This document shows, piece by piece, positions 59,478-64,000 of a stretch of 64,000 bases of DNA. The notes under the pieces are model-generated. The model had not been told where the DNA came from. It did no database searches and saw nothing but the letters and a program-made list of their open reading frames with translations. The stretch comes from Pseudarthrobacter sp. Fe7 (GTDB lineage Bacteria; Actinomycetota; Actinomycetes; Actinomycetales; Micrococcaceae). Made by a program: the position numbers and the translations under genes. Within the stretch, counting starts at the first letter, position 1. Every line of letters starts with the position of its first letter. The stretch lies in assembly GCA_024372495.1 (NCBI GenBank), contig CP099977.1:1178001-1242000 (forward strand), written 5' to 3'.

Positions 59478-59813
59478 GGTGTTCCTTTCGGGAAAAGATT
59501 CCGGGTACGACGACGGCACCCGGGGTGTGTGCCCGGGTGGGCGGGGAGGCGGGTGGGTCCACCGGAGCGGCGGTGGGTACGTGCTTTTGGGGTGGTGCTT
59601 CCGGGTGCTGTGTACGGCTTGGCCGGTGCCGTGCAAACACCTAAACATGGCCCGGAGGGCGTTGGCCAGCGCCACGCAATGGATGCTCAACGCGGCGAAA
59701 CGGCGCTACTTATGGCGCCATCAGCGGGACAAACCAGGCAACCGGGCGCCACGAAGCGCAACGCAGGTTCATGTGACTGGGCCGGCAGGTGCTGCCGTTT
59801 GGGAGGACCCCTG
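59478..59813. other. Long leader upstream of the organosulfur-type operon
   Basis: 336 bases without a recognised gene. On the minus strand an in-frame ATG at 59690 opens a 71-codon extension beginning MSIHCVALANALRAMFRCLHG that runs into the binding-protein start. It has two Cys and Pro-rich sequence, unlike a protein domain, and might be a translated leader. I could not fit a SAM or other known riboswitch to this region. Confidence 0.4.
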
Positions 59814-60478
59814 CTATCCGCCGAACAGCTTCTTGCTGATGCTCGCAAAAAATCCGGGTTTCAGTGCGGGATCAATCACGGACGGCCCGGCTGAGAAGTC
59901 CGTTCCCCACTCGGCCACGGGATAACGCCTGTTGTTCCAGTCGACCGACCTGAAGTCCGGGTTGTAGAGCGGCGGTGTCACGTTTTCGGCTTTGAAGATG
60001 TCCCACATCCAGCGGGGGATCCTGTCCGCGGTCCGCGGGTAGGCCAGCAGCTGCCGGGCCCAGAGCGACGCATCTGCGGGCTGCGCACCCGGGTACCAGC
60101 TGCCATCGTGCATCTTTTGAAGGTGCTCTTCCTCAAAAACCTCCACAATGCCCGGGCGGGTGGGGTAGACATGCACCTCCGCAGTGGTCCAGGTGCCCGA
60201 TCCTGGCTCGTAGGACCGGCTCCGGCACTCATCCAGCCAGACAATCAGCGCCTCATAGGAGAACTCCTCGTGGCGGTCCCGCAGCTCCCGGGGGCGTCCC
60301 CGCCACCGGGGACGAGGTAACCATGCCCCAAAGTGCTGGATCCCCGATGGACCACAACCTTGACCACTTCGTCGGCGCCAGGGGCGAAACCCTCCGGCCC
60401 GAACGCCTCGCGGCTGAGCCTCTCAAGGCCGCCGGTCACAAACGGATCTGAACCCAGGTCATGCGCCAAACGGGACAC
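59814..60478 (-). CDS. Hypothetical protein, one frameshift
   Basis: About 221 residues when repaired. As written, the frame from GTG 60478 stops near 60245. One missing base in the CCC/GGGGG run at 60287-60294 joins GGGDAPGELRDRHEEFSYEALIVW to WLDECRSRSYEPG and the rest. An intact AGCT lies 1-3 bases away at 60283-60286. The C-terminal part is hydrophilic with many aromatic residues (RIPRWMWDIFKAEN, VDWNNRRYPVAEWG). No signal peptide and no known motif. The start codon is uncertain. Confidence 0.6.
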
Positions 60479-60513
60479 CCACTTTCTTCATTTGCACTCG
60501 CATCGGGGCCGCG

Positions 60514-61408
60514 TCAGCGGCCCACCTTTGCCTGCGCTGTTTCCACGATGTTCCCGGTGACCGCCCAGGAGGCCAGCAGCTTGAGGGCTTCCGCGGAGGA
60601 ACTGCCGGGGGTGGCCGGATACACGGTGAGGGTATGGCCCGGATCCTCCTCCAGGCCCAGCACCTGGTAGTTCAGTTCGAGGAGTCCCACCACGGGGTGC
60701 TGGAAGAACTTGGTCCCCGCGTAGTGGCGGCGGACGTTGTGCGCCGCCCAGAGCGTGCGGAATTCGTCGCTGCGCATTGAAAGCTCACCGATGAGTTCGG
60801 CAATGCCCTTGTCGTGCGGATTGCGGCCGGCTTCCCGCCGGAGGATGGCGACGTTGGTGTTGGCCGCCCGGTCCCAGTCTGTGTAGAAGTTGTGGGCGCG
60901 GGGGTCCAGGAAGATGAACCGCGAGTGGTTGGCGGGCCGCGACGGGTTGCGGTACATGTCCGAGTACAGCGCGTAGCCCAGGGTGTTGGCGGCCACGATG
61001 TCCAGCCGGTTGTTGCCGATGAATGCCGGCGCGTCCGTGATGGCGTCCAGGAGGTACTGCAGGCTCCGGCCTGACCTTTGACGGCGTCGGGCTGCCTGCG
61101 CCCGCGGCCCTCTTGCGGCCCGACGTGTTGGCCGCCTTGGCCAGGTCATACAGGTGGTCATGCTCTGCGCGGTCCAGTTCCAGGGCGCCGGCGATGGCGT
61201 CCAGGACACTGTCCGAAACGCCGCTGAGGTTCCCCCGTTCCAGGCGCGTGTAGTAGTCCACGCTGACGCCCGCCAGCCGGGCCACTTCCTCGCGCCGGAG
61301 TCCCGGTACTCGGCGGCGGCCGCCATAGGGTTCGATGCCTGCCTGCTCCGGGGTGATCCGCCCACGGCGTGAGGACAGGAACTGCCGGACCTCGGCTCGG
61401 TTATCCAT
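60514..61408 (-). CDS. XRE-family regulator of the MmyB type, one frameshift
   Basis: About 297 residues when repaired. Helix-turn-helix [43 protein letters not shown], then MmyB-like ligand domain (DAITDAPAFIGNNRLDIVAANTLGYALYSDM, HNFYTDWDRAANTNVAILRRE, GTKFFQHPVVGLLELNYQ, TLTVYPATPGSSSAEAL). AGGCT at 61061-61065 breaks the frame; AGCT gives VRPELQYLLDAI. ATG 61408 lacks a clear ribosome site and may be near the 5-prime end. Divergent from a zinc alcohol dehydrogenase, its likely target; MmyB-type regulators often control adjacent oxidoreductases. Confidence 0.9.
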
Positions 61409-61445
61409 AGGGAACACGTTACGACGAATGCCGGGGCCCTAAGGA

Positions 61446-61508
61446 GGTTCTGCCGGAACCAGTTCCGCCAAGGCCCTCCCAAACGCTCCGGCGGCGGGGT
61501 TTGATGTA
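61446..61508 (+). promoter_or_regulatory. Shared upstream element with a CGGAAC-CA-GTTCCG palindrome
   Basis: Lies between the divergent MmyB-type regulator and the alcohol dehydrogenase. It contains a perfect short palindrome CGGAACCAGTTCCG and matches 52214-52274 over about 60 bases. Probable operator of the adjacent regulator. Confidence 0.6.
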
Positions 61509-61548
61509 AAGGTCCGCTCTCAGCCATCACACCCTTTGGAGGACCATA

Positions 61549-62565
61549 ATGCGCGCAGCCATCATGCACGCCCCGGGAGACGTCCGCGTGGAGGACCGGG
61601 ACAGGCCCGCCCTCCAGCAGCCCACGGACGCGGTCATCAAACTCGTTGCTGCCTGCGTGTGCGGGTCAGACCTCTGGCCCTACCGGGGTGCGGATACCCT
61701 GAACGAGCCGAGGACAATGGGCCACGAGTACGTGGGCATCGTCGAGGAAACCGGCGCCGACGTGAAGAGCGTCAAGCCGGGCCAGTTCGTCGTCGGATCC
61801 TTCTTCGCGTCGGACAACACCTGCGAGATCTGCCGCTCCGGCTACCAGAGCGGCTGCGTCCACCGGCAGGGCGTGGGCGGCGCCCAGGCCGAGTACCTGC
61901 GCGTCCCGCTCGCGGACGGCACCCTCGTGGCCACGCCGGAAATGCCCGACGCCGGCAAGGTTCCGTCGCTGCTTGCCGCCTCCGATGTGCTGGGTACAGG
62001 ATGGTTTGCCGCCAAGGCGGCCGAGGTGGGGCCGGGCAAGACGGTGGCGGTGGTGGGCGACGGCGCCGTGGGACTTCTGGGCGTCCTGGCGGCACAGCAG
62101 ATGGGCGCCGAACGTATCATCGCCATGTCCCGGCACGCCGACCGGCAGGCACTGGCGCGCGAGTTTGGCGCCACCGACATCGTCGAGGAACGCGGCGAGG
62201 CCGGTGTGCAGAAGATCAGGGAACTCACCGGCGGCCTGGGCGCGCACTCAGTCATCGAAGCCGTCGGTACGCAGGAATCGATGCTTCAGGCCATCCACGC
62301 CACCCGTGCCGGGGGCCACGTCGGCTTCGTGGGCGTATCCCACGACGTGGCGCTTCCGGGCCGGGACCTGTTCTACTCACACGTCCACCTGCACGGCGGT
62401 CCGGCCCCGGTCCGGCAGTACCTGCCCGAGCTGATCGACCTGATCCTCCGGGGTGACATCAACCCAGAGAAGGTGTTCGATCTCGAACTGCCGCTCGAAC
62501 AGGCTGCGGAGGCGTACAGGGCCATGGACGAACGGCGCGCCATCAAGGTACTCCTCCGTCCGTGA
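61549..62565 (+). CDS. Zinc-dependent alcohol dehydrogenase (medium-chain)
   Basis: 338 residues. Catalytic zinc residues lie in VCGSDLWPYRG (Cys) and MGHEYVGIVEE (His and Glu). The usual structural-zinc lobe is present (TCEICRSGYQSGC). The NAD-binding motif is VAVVGDGAVGLLGVLAAQQMG. It is divergent from an MmyB-type regulator and probably controlled by it. Oxidises alcohols or reduces aldehydes; substrate unknown. Confidence 0.92.
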   Translation: MRAAIMHAPGDVRVEDRDRPALQQPTDAVIKLVAACVCGSDLWPYRGADTLNEPRTMGHEYVGIVEETGADVKSVKPGQFVVGSFFASDNTCEICRSGYQSGCVHRQGVGGAQAEYLRVPLADGTLVATPEMPDAGKVPSLLAASDVLGTGWFAAKAAEVGPGKTVAVVGDGAVGLLGVLAAQQMGAERIIAMSRHADRQALAREFGATDIVEERGEAGVQKIRELTGGLGAHSVIEAVGTQESMLQAIHATRAGGHVGFVGVSHDVALPGRDLFYSHVHLHGGPAPVRQYLPELIDLILRGDINPEKVFDLELPLEQAAEAYRAMDERRAIKVLLRP

Positions 62566-62708
62566 CAACCCGCTGCCGATGACGTCCGCAAGGGTAGGAC
62601 TCATAAGACCAGTTACAACAGGGCCACCTTGGCTGTGCCCATACACAGGGTTTCACCAGGCAAGCCCTTGTAGCATTCAGTTATCCCCCAACAGATCACA
62701 GGAGAACC

Positions 62709-63749
62709 ATGACTACCGTCAAGGCTTATGCATCCCCGTCCGCCACGGAGGACCTGGTGGCAACCACTATCGAGCGCCGCGAAGTGGGTCCCCATGACGT
62801 CCTGATCGACATCAAGTTCGCCGGCATCTGCCACTCGGACATCCACACCGTCCGCGGCGACTGGGGCCCGCAGCAGTATCCCCTGGTGCCCGGCCACGAA
62901 ATCGCCGGCATCGTTACGGAGGTGGGCGCAGAGGTGACCAAGCACAAGATTGGCGACCGCGTTGGTGTTGGCTGCATGGTCAACTCCTGCAAGGAGTGCG
63001 TCAACTGCCAGAAGGGCGAGGAACAGTACTGCCTCAAGGGCAACGTTGGCACGTACGGCGCCGTGGACCGTGACGGCACCATCACCCAGGGCGGCTACTC
63101 CACCCATGTTGTGGTGACCGAGGACTTCGTCGTCACCATCCCCGAGGGCATCGAGCTCGACGTCGCCGCGCCGCTGCTGTGCGCCGGCATCACCACGTTC
63201 TCCCCGCTGCGGCACTGGGGTGCCGGTCCCGGCAAGAAGGTCGCGGTCGTCGGCCTCGGCGGCCTGGGCCACATGGCCGTCAAGCTCGCGCACGCCATGG
63301 GCGCCGACGTGACGGTCCTGTCGCAGTCGCTGAAGAAGCAGGAAGACGGGCTGCGACTCGGCGCTGACCACTACTTCGCCACCAGTGACGAGAACACCTT
63401 CTCCGAGCTTGCGGGCAGCTTCGACCTGATCATCAACACGGTCAGCGCCTCGATCGACATCAGCTCCTACCTTGGCCTGCTCAAGCTTGACGGCGCCATG
63501 GTGAACGTCGGTGCCCCCGCCGAGCCGCTCCCGGTCAACGCCTTCGCATTGATCGGCGGACGCCGTTCCTTCGCCGGTTCCATGATCGGCGGCATCCGCG
63601 AGACCCAGGAGATGCTCGACTTCTGCGCCGAGCACGGCCTGGGCGCCGAGATTGAAGTCATCCCGGCCGAGAAGATCAATGATGCCTACGAGCGCGTCCT
63701 CGCTTCGGACGTCCGGTACCGCTTCGTGATAGACACCGCCACCCTCTAA
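62709..63749 (+). CDS. NAD(P)-dependent alcohol dehydrogenase (CAD/YahK type)
   Basis: 346 residues. Catalytic zinc residues in [15 protein letters not shown] and PGHEIAGIV; structural zinc in [15 protein letters not shown]; dinucleotide motif [24 protein letters not shown]. Close to the cinnamyl-alcohol-dehydrogenase/YahK aldehyde reductases that use NADPH, often broad-range aldehyde reductases. 143 bases after the first alcohol dehydrogenase on the same strand, with its own ribosome site (ACAGGAGAACC). Confidence 0.93.
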   Translation: MTTVKAYASPSATEDLVATTIERREVGPHDVLIDIKFAGICHSDIHTVRGDWGPQQYPLVPGHEIAGIVTEVGAEVTKHKIGDRVGVGCMVNSCKECVNCQKGEEQYCLKGNVGTYGAVDRDGTITQGGYSTHVVVTEDFVVTIPEGIELDVAAPLLCAGITTFSPLRHWGAGPGKKVAVVGLGGLGHMAVKLAHAMGADVTVLSQSLKKQEDGLRLGADHYFATSDENTFSELAGSFDLIINTVSASIDISSYLGLLKLDGAMVNVGAPAEPLPVNAFALIGGRRSFAGSMIGGIRETQEMLDFCAEHGLGAEIEVIPAEKINDAYERVLASDVRYRFVIDTATL

Positions 63750-63765
63750 AGCACGCGCCGATTCT

Positions 63766-64000
63766 TTACGGCTGAAGGCTCCGCAGTATCGATTCTGCGG
63801 GGCCTTCCGCCGTGTACCGGTAGTTGATGCCGGCCCACAGGTTCAGCCAGTCCGGTTCACCTGCCGCCGCTGCCGCGGCCCGCAGGGGAGTGGTGAGGTG
63901 GTGGATTTCCGGGTAGCCATAGGGGGCGTCGGCGTCGTGGCGGCGCATGAATTCGTTGTACAGGCCACGGGCATTGCGTCCGGAAAAGGCGCGGGTGACG
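63766..64000 (-). CDS. Nitronate monooxygenase, C-terminal end (cut by window edge)
   Basis: The last 77 residues, read from the right edge (first full codon at 63999) to a stop at 63766. VTRAFSGRNARGLYNEFMRRHDADAPYGYPEIHHLTTPLRAA, then NLWAGINYRYTAEGPAESILRSL, match the C-terminus of bacterial nitronate monooxygenases, FMN enzymes that oxidise nitronates such as 3-nitropropionate anion. The active-site part lies beyond the window. Confidence 0.8.
   Translation of the reverse strand, partial: VTRAFSGRNARGLYNEFMRRHDADAPYGYPEIHHLTTPLRAAAAAAGEPDWLNLWAGINYRYTAEGPAESILRSLQP

Noticed and set aside
59478..59813. SAM or other known riboswitch upstream of the organosulfur-type operon
   Set aside because: I could not align the conserved cores or pair the expected helices.

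Overview
The window is chromosomal DNA of a high-GC Gram-positive bacterium, most likely a soil actinobacterium of the Arthrobacter/Pseudarthrobacter group. Evidence: strong GC bias at third codon positions, GTG/TTG starts, a DUF222 (13E12-type) HNH endonuclease, a DUF5671 membrane protein, an Rv0361-type protein, and many catabolic operons under LacI, IclR, PucR, XRE-cupin and MmyB-type regulators. There are no rRNA or tRNA genes, CRISPR arrays, insertion sequences or prophage.

Layout. 0-4.7 kb: end of a sensor kinase, katG, a PRISE-type reductase and a SnoaL-like protein. 4.8-8.6 kb: a heterodimeric ABC exporter. 8.7-13.8 kb: a restriction-type PD-(D/E)XK protein, an HNH protein, a lipoprotein, a secreted metallophosphoesterase and an SRPBCC protein. 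13.9-17.5 kb: an MFS transporter and DapA-like lyase facing their LacI repressor across an operator. 17.9-23.7 kb: patatin, small proteins, DUF427, VOC, an ArsR/AHSA1 pair and an orphan GHKL ATPase. 23.8-27.6 kb: an envelope trio (duplicated-domain lipoprotein, DUF5671 protein, Rv0361-type protein). 27.7-36.9 kb: an XRE-cupin regulator and an eight-gene operon (MFS, FAD oxidoreductase, CaiB-type CoA-transferase, enoyl-CoA hydratase, DapA-like lyase, divergent SDR, aldehyde dehydrogenase, 7Fe ferredoxin). 37-41 kb: MFS, creatinase, IclR. 42.8-48.4 kb: a PucR regulator divergent from an NCS1 permease, a CE4-fold hydrolase and an M20 amidohydrolase. 48.4-55.4 kb: an MmyB-type regulator, ilvD, an MpaB-type oxygenase, an MFS drug exporter, cupin, Usp and a membrane protein. 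55.4-59.5 kb: an organosulfur-type uptake and monooxygenase operon. 59.8-64 kb: a hypothetical protein, an MmyB-type regulator facing an alcohol dehydrogenase, a second alcohol dehydrogenase and the end of a nitronate monooxygenase.

The most unusual signal is in the sequence itself. About thirty reading-frame breaks interrupt otherwise well-preserved genes. Twenty-eight of them sit at a tetranucleotide that must originally have read AGCT, now AGGCT or AGCCT (one base gained) or AGT/AGC (one base lost). Restoring AGCT restores the expected protein each time. Coordinates of affected genes below are those of the repaired gene. The pattern most simply indicates a modified AGCT motif misread by the sequencer, which would mean the organism carries an AGCT-specific DNA methyltransferase. 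Four further breaks are single-base homopolymer losses.
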